Shown piece by piece: positions 8,334 to 16,645 of a DNA stretch of 64,000 nucleotides. The DNA comes from Methanocatella intestini. Its GTDB lineage: Archaea; Methanobacteriota; Methanobacteria; Methanobacteriales; Methanobacteriaceae. Below the pieces are notes generated by a model, which was given only the letters and a program-made list of their open reading frames with translations, did no database searches and was not told the DNA's origin. The stretch's first letter is position 1, and each line of letters starts with the position of its first letter. The translations under genes and the position numbers were made by a program. The DNA lies in assembly GCF_002252585.1 (NCBI RefSeq), contig NZ_NQLD01000012.1. One strand, 5' to 3'.

Positions 8334-10082
8334 TTATAATTTTTCATAATAACGTTTAATACTGTTAGCCATTAATTTTCTGCGTTGATTTAAAAAATCG
8401 AAATAATCCATATTCCAAAACTCCTGCGGCAAATCATAAGCAGCAGTATAGTTATTACTTACAAAATCACGAGTAGATTCACTGCATTCATCTAAAACAA
8501 TTCCCCAATATTCATGTGGAGGCATATCACTTATTCTAATGTTTATATGATAATCAATATATATCATATTAGCTATTTGATTGAAATCAACCTGTTTTAA
8601 TTTCATATCTTTTTTTAAATAATTCTTAGGAAATATGTGATGTTTTTCAACTTGTTTTTTAGGACTATTTATTAAAGGAGATAAATAATCCTTTAATTTA
8701 ATCTCTGAAAACAAGACATTATTATCTTCAAATATTTTACTTGCAATATAAGTTGATTCAGCAGGATTTGAACGTGAAGATTTAAGTCTTTGAGGTAATG
8801 TTACTTCCCAAAAGTCATTTGTCAATTCTGAAGCCATTATACCTTCAAGATATTCAATTATATTATCCTGTTCTCTAAAATTACTTAATTCAAGTTCAAT
8901 AATTGATTCTGGAGAACTTGTATATCTGTGAGTTAAAATTCCAAACACAAACCATCTGGCTATTGTTGATTTAAGTTCATTATGCTTAAGTCCATACTTG
9001 AGACCTAATAAATAAAGTGCATAAGTTTGATATAATGCGTTTTTTGAACCAATCATTTTTTCATTGACAAATCCTGTAGCCTGTATAATACTTATAAATT
9101 GATGCCAATTAACTAAATCTAAAACTTTACCTGCACCCTCTTTTAAAATATTAAAATTTTTAACTCTTTCATCTTCAGTTGTAATCTTATTTTCCAGATC
9201 CCTTCCTTTTAAAATTAAATAAGCATAACGCAATCTACCTCTTAAAAAAGAATAGCTTATTGTTGATCTAAGTAGATTTTCATTAGTAGGCTGTTCATTA
9301 ATAACATTAAATGATGAATTTCCAATTTCAGCAGGTTTTTTAGCTTCATATGAGAAGTTTTCAAATTCATCTTTTCCTTCAGGCCAGTATAATGACATTA
9401 ATGTAAAAATAAAATCAGATTGATTTAAAGCTTTTCCAGCACTGTTAATTCTTACAAATATTTCTGAAACTTCTTCAGGATCCAAACTAGATGCAAGCTC
9501 AATTGCACTTATTTGGTAAGATGTTTCTAATGTTTTAAGTGAACTAATATTATCCTGAACTTTTCCCTCATCAAATTCAAAATCCGGACGTTTTTCTTTT
9601 AAATTATCAATAAAGCCATTTACAAAAGAAAAAAGATTTCCTTTGAAAATATCAGTAATATTGCTAATCCATAACGGATCATTTTCAATACTTACATTCT
9701 GAACTTCAAAAACTTCTTCAAATGGATTATATGCAATTTTAATTTGTTTATGTTTATAGTCTTTATCTATAATTTTAGAACCAGTAATTACAGCATATAA
9801 AGCAGTTAATCTCTGTTGACCATCAATAATTAATTTTGAAGGAGTTGTTTTTTTATTTAAACCGATTGGCTTAAATTCATTGTTATTTTCATTAATCTTC
9901 CATAAAATTAACATACCAATTGGCAAACCTTTGTAAAGAGAATCAAATAAATCTCTCACTTTACCATTATCCCATACAAATGGACGTTGCAAATCAGGAA
10001 GAGCAATTTCACCAGTGTCAATATTTGTAATTAAATGGTTTAATTGATAATGAGTTATATTAAAAACAGTTTCTTTCTTCAT
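8334..10082 (-). CDS. GmrSD-like (DUF262-DUF1524) endonuclease
   Basis: A 582-residue fusion. The N-terminal DUF262 (GmrS-like, ParB-type fold) carries the signature IDGQQRLTAL at residues 86-95, preceded by LPDLQRPFVWD. The C-terminal DUF1524 (GmrD-like His-Me finger nuclease) carries KHHIFPKNYL with a following NQIANMIYID, supplying His and Asn residues of the active site. In T4-type systems GmrSD restricts DNA with glucosylated hydroxymethylcytosine in an NTP-dependent way. Fused homologues are widespread phage-defence nucleases, so a role against modified foreign DNA is likely but inferred. It is transcribed alone and lies at the left edge of the defence-rich stretch. Length and motifs look intact. 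Confidence 0.9.
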   Translation of the reverse strand: MKKETVFNITHYQLNHLITNIDTGEIALPDLQRPFVWDNGKVRDLFDSLYKGLPIGMLILWKINENNNEFKPIGLNKKTTPSKLIIDGQQRLTALYAVITGSKIIDKDYKHKQIKIAYNPFEEVFEVQNVSIENDPLWISNITDIFKGNLFSFVNGFIDNLKEKRPDFEFDEGKVQDNISSLKTLETSYQISAIELASSLDPEEVSEIFVRINSAGKALNQSDFIFTLMSLYWPEGKDEFENFSYEAKKPAEIGNSSFNVINEQPTNENLLRSTISYSFLRGRLRYAYLILKGRDLENKITTEDERVKNFNILKEGAGKVLDLVNWHQFISIIQATGFVNEKMIGSKNALYQTYALYLLGLKYGLKHNELKSTIARWFVFGILTHRYTSSPESIIELELSNFREQDNIIEYLEGIMASELTNDFWEVTLPQRLKSSRSNPAESTYIASKIFEDNNVLFSEIKLKDYLSPLINSPKKQVEKHHIFPKNYLKKDMKLKQVDFNQIANMIYIDYHINIRISDMPPHEYWGIVLDECSESTRDFVSNNYTAAYDLPQEFWNMDYFDFLNQRRKLMANSIKRYYEKL

Positions 10083-10272
10083 AATAACAACCTAATATCA
10101 GATAATAATAGATTTATAAAACAATACATATATATCTTCAATAACATTGCATAATCAATTTTAAAAAAAATCATATTTACCCAATCACTGAAATAATCTA
10201 ATTTTTCGATGCTGTAATACTTTTTAAAAAAAATATATCATCAATATAACTATATTAAGTAACTTCTTACTG

Positions 10273-10380
10273 TTAAGGGATGAATAACCCGCAGTGAGGG
10301 CAAATCATATCCTCTTCATCTATATGGTGTCCGCAGAAAGGACAGTGTTTGTGTTCTTTTTCATCATGATCTTCAGACAT
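10273..10380 (-). CDS. mini zinc-ribbon protein (35 aa)
   Basis: A short ORF from ATG 10380 to TAA 10273. The product consists almost only of one zinc ribbon, CPFCG and CPHCG, separated by HHIDEEDMI and preceded by an acidic/His-rich N-terminus (MSEDHDEKEHKH). The four cysteines in correct CxxC-x10-CxxC spacing argue for a real gene despite its size. The bases upstream carry AGGTGT near -10 as a possible ribosome binding site. It could be a stand-alone zinc-binding protein; function is unknown. Confidence 0.65.
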   Translation of the reverse strand: MSEDHDEKEHKHCPFCGHHIDEEDMICPHCGLFIP

Positions 10381-10451
10381 TTAAATACACCTGCAATATT
10401 AAATATGTTTTTTTAGCTATTAAGAATTTTTTAATTGACTATTTTAACATT

Positions 10452-11240
10452 TCATCCAAATTTACCTTTTAAAACATTATTTCTCAATTTTAATGCAATA
10501 ATATTATTCGGATTTAACTCTAAAGCTTTATTAACACATTTTATACCTTCATCATATTTATGAGCCCTCAATAAAATCATAGCTTTTGTTGCATAAATGG
10601 AATCATCATCAGGATTAATCTTCAAACCTTCATCAATAACAGCTAATGCTTCTTCAAAGTTATCTGAAATCATTAAAATCTTTGTTTTAAGTGAATAAAC
10701 ATTTGAATCAAAAACATTAACTAAAGTGATTTTTAAATAATCATCACATGCCGTTAAAGCTTTTTTATAGTTTTTAAGTGCGAAATAAGATTCTGCCTTA
10801 AAATATAATGCATTTTTATCTTTAGGATTCAATTCCAGTGCTTTATTAAATGAGTTTATTGCTTCTATAAACTGACCATATCTGTTAATTAATAAAAAAC
10901 CTCTTTTTGTCCATGTTTTAGACTGTTTCGGATTAATCTGCAAAGACAAATCAAAGCAGTACAGAGCTTCCCTGTTTTTATTCAGCCTTCTGAAGATTTC
11001 CCCTTTAGTTGACCATGCCTCATAATTTGATGAATCAATCTCCAATGAGCTGGAAATACATAACAAGGCTTCATCCAATCTGTTTAAATCCATTAAAGCC
11101 AGTGCTTTAAGACCTAAAACAATGCTGTTTTTTGAATCAGCTTCCAGCTCTTTATTAAAACATTCAAGTGCATTATCATATTCCTTCTGATTGACAAATA
11201 TAATTCCTTTTTTAATATATTCAGTGCTCAATCCAAACAC
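10452..11240 (-). CDS. TPR-repeat protein
   Basis: A 262-residue protein made almost wholly of seven tetratricopeptide repeats of 34 residues. Each shows the W/Y-G-A-P pattern, for example AWSTKGEIFRRLNKNREAL, ALYFKAESYFALKNYKKAL and IYATKAMILLRAHKYDEG, usually followed by the NP turn (LELNPKD, LKINPDD, LELNPNN). It has no membrane segment. It is a soluble scaffold whose partner is unknown. A related TPR gene pair sits at 30286-31154. It is transcribed alone. Confidence 0.9.
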   Translation of the reverse strand: MFGLSTEYIKKGIIFVNQKEYDNALECFNKELEADSKNSIVLGLKALALMDLNRLDEALLCISSSLEIDSSNYEAWSTKGEIFRRLNKNREALYCFDLSLQINPKQSKTWTKRGFLLINRYGQFIEAINSFNKALELNPKDKNALYFKAESYFALKNYKKALTACDDYLKITLVNVFDSNVYSLKTKILMISDNFEEALAVIDEGLKINPDDDSIYATKAMILLRAHKYDEGIKCVNKALELNPNNIIALKLRNNVLKGKFG

Positions 11241-11380
11241 CTCACATATTTCAGTTAATTAAAAGTTTAAATAAAGTAATTAATACATTTTTATAAAAAA
11301 GTTTCCCTGATTATAAACTATTTATTTCATTTAAAACTAATGATTTATGCTTTAATTATTGTTTTAATAAAAAACTGATG

Positions 11381-11390
11381 GTTATATAAA
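11381..11390 (+). promoter_or_regulatory. TATA element of the Rpn-like gene
   Basis: GTTATATAAA is centred about 27 bases before ATG 11413. Standard archaeal spacing would put the transcription start at or next to the ATG, which suggests a leaderless mRNA. No Shine-Dalgarno motif precedes the start. Confidence 0.5.
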
Positions 11391-11412
11391 TATTAAAGAC
11401 TAATTAATTAGT

Positions 11413-12294
11413 ATGAAAGAAAATAAGATATATCGTGGATACCACCATGAAGATTTAACACTGAAATTTCTAAAGGAGAATACCGCAAAGTATATTGCAA
11501 AAATTACAAATGCCGAGGTTTCTGATGAAATAAATGTTGAACTAATAAACCTAAAACCGAAAGTTCTTAGAATAGATTACGGCATAAAAGAAAAGGACAA
11601 AATAATTATTTACGAGTTTTTATCAACCAAAACCAATATTGCAAACATCCTGAGAAGAATATTATTATATGTAGCTAGAATTGGATATGATTACCAATTA
11701 AAGGTAAAGATAAATCTTGTAATAACTCCTGAAATTGATAAAAACAATATATTTCTGGAATACTCACCTGGACAGTTTTTCAGACCTGAAGTAATATCCT
11801 TTAAAGACTATGACGGAGACAAATTATTAAGTAATATAACATATAAAATTAAAAATAACATAAAACTAACCTACAATGAGTTTCTTACATTAGGAATATT
11901 GCCGTTAATGCAAACTGAACACGAACCTGGAGTGCAAGTTGTAAAAACTCTGGAAATTGCTAGAAAAATAACTGATATTGATGATGAATTAAAAGATTCA
12001 GTACTTGGTATGCTAATAGTACTTGCAGATAAATTCATTGACAATCAGGATTTGAAAAATAAAGTAATAGATGTGATAAAAATGGAAATAACAATACTGC
12101 ATGACTATGTAACATCACATGAACAGAAATGGTTAGAAGAAGGAAAACTAGAAGGAAAACTAGAAGGAAAACTAGAAGGGAAAGTAGAAGGAAAAGAAGA
12201 AATAGCAAAAAACATGCAAAAAGAAAACTATCCAATTAAAGAAATTGCAAAAATAACAAAACTAGACTACAAAACAATAGAAAAACTAAAATAG
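11413..12294 (+). CDS. Rpn-family (PD-(D/E)xK) nuclease-like protein
   Basis: A 293-residue protein of the Rpn/transposase_31-like group. The core has the expected order of acidic residues: D55 in LRIDYGIKEKD and E68 in IIIYEFLSTKT, the typical D..(E/K)xD..IYEx layout. A helical region follows, then a run of EGK(L/V/E) tetrapeptides encoded by a 12-bp tandem repeat (12139-12198). The C-terminus (YPIKEIAKITKLDYKTIEKLK) is HTH-like. Family members promote RecA-independent recombination or act as nucleases, and spread like mobile genes. The third catalytic residue is less clear, so activity is uncertain. The gene is convergent with the 853-residue HTH-repeat gene, and its 3' end has been duplicated just downstream. 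Confidence 0.75.
   Translation: MKENKIYRGYHHEDLTLKFLKENTAKYIAKITNAEVSDEINVELINLKPKVLRIDYGIKEKDKIIIYEFLSTKTNIANILRRILLYVARIGYDYQLKVKINLVITPEIDKNNIFLEYSPGQFFRPEVISFKDYDGDKLLSNITYKIKNNIKLTYNEFLTLGILPLMQTEHEPGVQVVKTLEIARKITDIDDELKDSVLGMLIVLADKFIDNQDLKNKVIDVIKMEITILHDYVTSHEQKWLEEGKLEGKLEGKLEGKVEGKEEIAKNMQKENYPIKEIAKITKLDYKTIEKLK
12139..12198 (+). repeat. 12-bp tandem repeat, five units
   Basis: Units of GAAGGAAAACTA repeat five times in frame and encode EGKL, EGKL, EGKL, EGKV, EGKE. In the duplicated downstream copy only one unit is present. This shows that the array changes length readily by slippage. Confidence 0.9.
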
Positions 12295-12320
12295 AGGAAA
12301 AACAAAACCTCTATTTTAAT
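12292..12320 (+). terminator. hairpin terminator of the Rpn-like gene
   Basis: TAGAGG (12292-12297) pairs with CCTCTA (12308-12313), followed by TTTTAAT. The stop codon lies in the left arm. The same element is duplicated at 12651-12680. Confidence 0.65.
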
Positions 12321-12329
12321 AAACCCAAT

Positions 12330-12430
12330 TCACAACACAACAAAACCATTTTAATCTCAATATCTATGTCACTCACACCATAATATTTTAGATAAACATC
12401 TTTAGGACATAATAATGAAGTAAAAATCTT
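12330..12430 (-). pseudogene. remnant of a PKDVxLK-type C-terminus
   Basis: Read on the minus strand, this stretch gives LLCPKDVYLKYYGVSD. It matches the remnant at 12690-12780 (CYYPKDVHLKFHDW) in seven of eight positions over the core. Both lie immediately beyond a copy of the Rpn-gene tail and its terminator. It is best explained as part of a duplicated convergent gene junction. It has no start codon of its own and is not expected to be translated. Confidence 0.45.
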
Positions 12431-12457
12431 AATAACAGACATTGATAATGAAAACTA

Positions 12458-12653
12458 TTTGAAAAATAAAGTAATAGATGTGATAAAAATGGAAATAACA
12501 ATACTGCATGACTATGTAACATCACATGAACAGAAATGGTTAGAAGAAGGAAAACTAGAAATAGCAAAAAACATGCAAAAAGAAAACTATCCAATTAAAG
12601 AAATTGCAAAAATAACAAAACTAGACTACAAAACAATAGAAAAACTAAAATAG
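12458..12653 (+). pseudogene. partial duplicate of the Rpn-like gene 3' end
   Basis: From 12458 the sequence repeats 12051 onward almost base for base, coding for the last 64 residues of the Rpn-like protein. Most EGKL units are missing. The duplicated stretch continues through the stop codon and the hairpin to about 12683. The frame is open upstream only to TAA 12393, with no nuclease core, so it is a truncated copy. Near-perfect identity indicates a recent event. An artefact of assembly is less likely because flanks and repeat number differ. Confidence 0.85.
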
Positions 12654-12680
12654 AGGAAAAACAAAACCTCTATTTTAATA
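12651..12680 (+). terminator. duplicated hairpin terminator
   Basis: TAGAGG (12651-12656) pairs with CCTCTA (12667-12672), followed by TTTTAAT. This is an exact copy of the hairpin at 12292-12320. Confidence 0.6.
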
Positions 12681-12689
12681 AACTTACAA

Positions 12690-12946
12690 CACTTTTTAAC
12701 CCCGTCCCTCATGTCTCCAGTCATGAAATTTTAAATGAACATCTTTCGGATAATAACAAAACAATACTTTTTTATTTACTGCTATATCAGCTGACTTTTC
12801 AGATTTTTCTTTTTAATATTGTATTTATAACTATTATCCAAGTAATCTGCATAACCGCAGGAACATTCTAATATATTATTTTCATCTGGAAAGAAAATTG
12901 AACAGTATTTATGATGGAATTTTCTAATTAGACACTCTCCATAATA
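12690..12946 (-). pseudogene. in-frame extension beyond the stop of the 853-aa gene
   Basis: Directly after the TAA at 12947-12949 the same frame stays open for 54 codons, down to TAG at 12782. It encodes a Cys/His-rich, protein-like sequence with GECLIRKFHHKYCSIFF and LECSCGYADYLDN. Further down, in another frame, the tail CYYPKDVHLKFHDW appears. This looks like the former C-terminus of the upstream gene, cut off by a nonsense mutation and later frameshifted. A real read-through product cannot be excluded, but no evidence for recoding is visible. Confidence 0.5.
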
Positions 12947-15508
12947 TTAACAACAGATGATACTTAAACCTGAAAGAGATTTCTCCTCTTTTTGTCTGAA
13001 GCCGCCATTTTTGATTTTTTCTTTAATTTCATCTTCTGTGTAGAGTTTAGCTTCAACATTTTTATCAGTTATCAGATTGTTTTTAATCCAGAATTCATAA
13101 TCTTCTTTGGTTATGTCTTCATTCATGATTTTCATAATCTGTTCAGGTGTTTTTCCTTTGCTTAAGAAATTTTGGAAAATTTCACAGCCTGCTTCAACAT
13201 AAAATTCATGATAATCATCTGCAAAGTCCTCAAATTTCTCATTTCCTTTTTTGCCTTCAAGATACCATCTGTAAACTTCATCAATTTTAACATTGGCTTT
13301 TTTAGCTGCCTGCTTTGTAGTTCTGTTTCTTGTAATCTCACCGATAACAATACTCATCTGTTTATCCAGGATTTTACTGTCAATTTCTTCCAGATTGTCT
13401 TTAAGTTCCACATCTGTTAAGTTGGAATTTTTTAAAGCGTTTTTAGTAGTTTTTCCTTTGATAATCTGGCTGATGTAACAGCTTATTTTAAAATTCAGGT
13501 AGTCATTATAAAATTTAGTGAAGCGTTCATCACCGTTTTTGCCTAATTTACAGGCTTTATCAAGTTCTGCCTTTTCAATTCCTGATGTTTTCAGTGCTTT
13601 TTTCAAGCTTTTATTTTTAATTTCCTTTAAAAAGACCTCCAAATGTTTTGAAAGATAAAATGATTCATATTCTTCATATACTTTCCTGTAGATTTTATCG
13701 TTCTGTGATCCCAAAACAAGGATTTTATTTAATTCACTGACTGTTATATCTGAGTTTTCAGCTATTTTATCTTTGGATTTACCGTTTTTAATTGCATCAA
13801 CTATTAAATCAGCAGTGATTTTCTTGCTGTTTTCTTTGAAATCTATAAATAAACCGCTTTCATTCCATTTACACCATCTTTTAACTTCATTTAAGTCTGT
13901 GTTTATTTTTTTGCAGGCTTCCGTTTTTGTTTTGCCTTCACTTCTCAGTTTCAGATACCTGTCCATCAGTACACGTGTTACATTAATGTAAAAATTCAGA
14001 CAGAATTCATCATCATCTTTTTTAAGCAGGCACTGCTTTTTGCCTTTGGCATACCATCTGTTATAGTCCTCTTCAGATATGTTGGCCCTTTTAAGAGCTT
14101 TATCAAAACTCATTGTTTTTAGAGATTTCAGAAGTTTGTCTACACGGTTTTCATAGTATTCCTTTTTATATTCAGTTTTAAAATCCTTATTCTTAAGCAG
14201 TTCTTCAAAATTGGTAATTTCAGCTATTTCAAGTGCCTCTTCTTTTGATTTGCCTTCTTTCAGCTTGTTTAAAAATATGTTCATTTTAATTTCCCTGAGA
14301 TTTCTTTTGAAAATACCTGACTCCATATCAAATGAATCCGTCCAGAAGCTGATAATTTCATCATTTATCTGCAGTTCAGCTTTAATCTCATCATCTGAGT
14401 ACTGTTTTCTTTTTAAAGTCAGGTATTCATCTATTAAAAGTTTATTATATGTTATGAATTCTGAGTTGTGCTCCCCTTTAATGAATCTGTCTCTGTTTTT
14501 GCTGTACCAGCTGTTTATGTGAGATTTACTTACCTGTGTTTTTTCAAGAACTTCATTAATAGGGATTTTCATAGCAATCTGGTCCAGAAAATCATTGAAT
14601 AGCTGATTTTCAACAATTTTATAAAACTCCACAAAGGGGCGGATGCTTTTCTGACCGCATTTATAATATCTTGTCTCTTTGATTTGCTTTGATGTGTATT
14701 TGCCGTTTAGAAATTCAGTTAAAGTCTTTTCCATATCATAACAGTCATTGGTAAATTCAATAAGCTTTTCATATTCTGCTTCGTTTAGACTGTAGTGTCT
14801 GTTTGTTTTTTTAAGAAGGTTCTTGGTTGTAAGCTCAATAAGCAGCTGACTGGTATACATGCCGGAATGGATCTGGTTAACTTCCTCTTTAGTAAAATGA
14901 TTAATGTCCAGACTGTTTTTCAGGTTGATAATTTCATTTTGATATTCAAGTTCATTGCTGCAGCTTCTGCAAAAATTAGAGTTTTTGGAATCGTTTGTTT
15001 TACCGCATATTATGCAGTGTCTGAAATTTCTGTTATCTGAGGGTTTTGGTGTGATTTCTTCTGTTTTTGAGTTCAGATTATAAATTGGTGTGTATTCAGG
15101 TTTTTCGAGGCAATAATAATTTTCATTATACAATTCAAAGTATTTCAATGCAATGTCAAAAAGACTTCTGTGGAGCTGGAAGGGTATTCTGTTGTCCTGT
15201 CTTAAGAAATCTTCAATGGACTTGTGGGTGATTGCATTTCTCATCTGATATGCTTCAAGCAACATACATTTAAACTTATAGTCAATAATTTTTAATTCAT
15301 ATAATTTATCAACTCTTTTAGAAAATCCAACATATGGATTATCAATTGCATTATTGTTCCTTTGGAGCATATCATTTACTACTTTTTCCAAAAAAGGAGT
15401 AACATATGACTCTGCTGTTTTTGGATTTTTTACAGCTTCCATTTCAAATTCACTAAGAAGAGTGTACATATCATTGTCAAAATCTTTTAAAAATTCAAAA
15501 TTCTTCAT
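12947..15508 (-). CDS. large protein: HEPN-like N-terminus, zinc ribbon, HTH-type repeats
   Basis: An 853-residue protein read from ATG 15508, which has AGGTGA four to nine bases upstream; a GTG at 15517 is less likely. Residues about 1-130 are helical and include RNAITH (R90-H95), the RxxxxH pattern of HEPN RNases and of DUF4145-type domains. A zinc ribbon follows (C166, C169, C181, C184; HCIICG and FCRSCS). From about 250 to 830 there are roughly nine degenerate repeats built on GKSKxEAxxxAxIxxxxxxxWxxxG, which resemble helix-turn-helix units (GKTKTEACKKINTDLNEVKRW; RTTKQAAKKANVKIDEVYRW). I do not recognise the family. A nucleic-acid-binding protein with a possible RNase head is inferred. 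The apparent C-terminus is probably truncated. Confidence 0.75.
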   Translation of the reverse strand: MKNFEFLKDFDNDMYTLLSEFEMEAVKNPKTAESYVTPFLEKVVNDMLQRNNNAIDNPYVGFSKRVDKLYELKIIDYKFKCMLLEAYQMRNAITHKSIEDFLRQDNRIPFQLHRSLFDIALKYFELYNENYYCLEKPEYTPIYNLNSKTEEITPKPSDNRNFRHCIICGKTNDSKNSNFCRSCSNELEYQNEIINLKNSLDINHFTKEEVNQIHSGMYTSQLLIELTTKNLLKKTNRHYSLNEAEYEKLIEFTNDCYDMEKTLTEFLNGKYTSKQIKETRYYKCGQKSIRPFVEFYKIVENQLFNDFLDQIAMKIPINEVLEKTQVSKSHINSWYSKNRDRFIKGEHNSEFITYNKLLIDEYLTLKRKQYSDDEIKAELQINDEIISFWTDSFDMESGIFKRNLREIKMNIFLNKLKEGKSKEEALEIAEITNFEELLKNKDFKTEYKKEYYENRVDKLLKSLKTMSFDKALKRANISEEDYNRWYAKGKKQCLLKKDDDEFCLNFYINVTRVLMDRYLKLRSEGKTKTEACKKINTDLNEVKRWCKWNESGLFIDFKENSKKITADLIVDAIKNGKSKDKIAENSDITVSELNKILVLGSQNDKIYRKVYEEYESFYLSKHLEVFLKEIKNKSLKKALKTSGIEKAELDKACKLGKNGDERFTKFYNDYLNFKISCYISQIIKGKTTKNALKNSNLTDVELKDNLEEIDSKILDKQMSIVIGEITRNRTTKQAAKKANVKIDEVYRWYLEGKKGNEKFEDFADDYHEFYVEAGCEIFQNFLSKGKTPEQIMKIMNEDITKEDYEFWIKNNLITDKNVEAKLYTEDEIKEKIKNGGFRQKEEKSLSGLSIICC

Positions 15509-15661
15509 AATTTTCACCTAGTTTGCATATCTTTTAATCAAGATAAACACAACTAAATATTATTATGTTGGAATTGATATATAAATGTTACTATAATGTA
15601 TATAAAAAGTTAGTTAAAAAATGGGACGGTTAATTAGGAAATTCTCTAAAGCTTAAAAATA

Positions 15662-16126
15662 TTACTTCCAGATACCGCTGCTGTCCAAAAGGGAATATAT
15701 TTTTTCTTTAATAATATCATCATCTCTGGCATCTTTAAAATCATAAAATTCAGTATAACCTGCACCATGACCGCATGCAGGAGCTTCTGTTGTATAATAT
15801 CCGTATTCCATATTCAAATCCTTGTCAAGATAGATCCCATATCCTCCAACCATGAATTTATATTTGTCATAGTAATCATCTTTTAAATCATCTATGGATT
15901 CATTCGCATCAAACATGAAATAAGGTTCATCACAATACTCATCATCATATCCGTAAAACCCGATTTCTAAAAATATTTTATCATGACTGTTTATGGCCTC
16001 CTTAATGGAATCCAAATCCCTGTTAACTGCTCTTACAGGAACATCATTACTGAATGCAACAAATTCATACAAGTCTGAATCATTTATCTTTTCGGCAAGT
16101 ATTTCAAAATCAATTTCTCTTTTCAT
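15662..16126 (-). CDS. hypothetical cytosolic protein, operon member
   Basis: A 154-residue acidic protein rich in Tyr and Asp, without membrane segment or known motif. The middle carries FLEIGFYGYDDEYCDEPYFM and the later part CGHGAGYTEF. The overall alternation suggests a beta-rich fold. It is the last of four same-strand genes (17032 to 15662) spaced by 1, 12 and 8 bases, and an AGGTGATA ribosome binding site precedes its ATG. Its partners are two zinc-ribbon membrane proteins and a basic protein. Function is unknown. Confidence 0.7.
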   Translation of the reverse strand: MKREIDFEILAEKINDSDLYEFVAFSNDVPVRAVNRDLDSIKEAINSHDKIFLEIGFYGYDDEYCDEPYFMFDANESIDDLKDDYYDKYKFMVGGYGIYLDKDLNMEYGYYTTEAPACGHGAGYTEFYDFKDARDDDIIKEKIYSLLDSSGIWK

Positions 16127-16134
16127 AGTATCAC

Positions 16135-16386
16135 CTAACCAGAAATAAAAAAGCTGTAGATATATGCAATTATGAAAAAAACTGCAATCAGAATACAGCA
16201 GGTAGAAGTATTGTCCTGTTTTTTACGTTTTGTTGTTTTAGAAGAGCTGTGTGAAACCTCAGTGGCAGGATGATAATTAAAATTGGGATGACCGCAGTAA
16301 GGACAATACTTATCCTTGCTGAAATCCAGAGTTCTTCCACACCTTTCACAACAGTTTGACATAAACGCTTTTTGAATTGAATTCAT
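16135..16386 (-). CDS. zinc-ribbon, tail-anchored membrane protein
   Basis: An 83-residue protein. The N-terminus has CCERCG-x9-YCPYCGHPNFNY, a zinc ribbon. A basic Ser/Lys/Thr linker follows, then one membrane helix (CCILIAVFFIIAYIYSFFI) at the C-terminus. It is a paralogue of the next gene upstream (16399-16644), with which it shares the NCC start of the ribbon, YCPxCGxPNxNY and the terminal CC-hydrophobic anchor. The two probably arose by tandem duplication and may form a heteromer. Function is unknown. Confidence 0.8.
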   Translation of the reverse strand: MNSIQKAFMSNCCERCGRTLDFSKDKYCPYCGHPNFNYHPATEVSHSSSKTTKRKKQDNTSTCCILIAVFFIIAYIYSFFISG

Positions 16387-16398
16387 TTTAAAAACTCC

Positions 16399-16644
16399 TT
16401 ATTGCATAGCTTTACCTAAAATACACAAAATCAGAAAAACAACAAACATCAGCATGCAGCATCTGTTCCATTCCTTATCTTCCTGTTCTTTGGATTTGGA
16501 AGGTTTGACATTCCTTAACGGAGGCATGTAATTGTCATTGGGACATCCGCAAACAGGACAGTATCTGTCTCTGCCGTCATTTAAATATGCGCCGCATGCC
16601 CAGCAGCAGTTACCTTCTATTCTATCTCTCTGATCTCTGTTCAT
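16399..16644 (-). CDS. zinc-ribbon, tail-anchored membrane protein (paralogue)
   Basis: An 81-residue protein with CCWACGAYLNDGRDRYCPVCG at residues 13-33, a basic linker (VKPSKSKEQEDKEW), and a C-terminal membrane helix (CCMLMFVVFLILCILGKAM). It is a tandem paralogue of the gene at 16135-16386. It starts one base after the stop of the basic protein gene at 16646, so translation is likely coupled. The identical layout of both, with a ribbon in the cytoplasm and a tail in the membrane, suggests a shared complex. Confidence 0.8.
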   Translation of the reverse strand: MNRDQRDRIEGNCCWACGAYLNDGRDRYCPVCGCPNDNYMPPLRNVKPSKSKEQEDKEWNRCCMLMFVVFLILCILGKAMQ

Positions 16645-16645
16645 T

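Noticed and set aside
12035..12594. Minus-strand hydrophobic ORFs with repeated LLVF patterns opposite the Rpn gene
   Set aside because: They are the antisense of the EGKL repeat and have no independent support.
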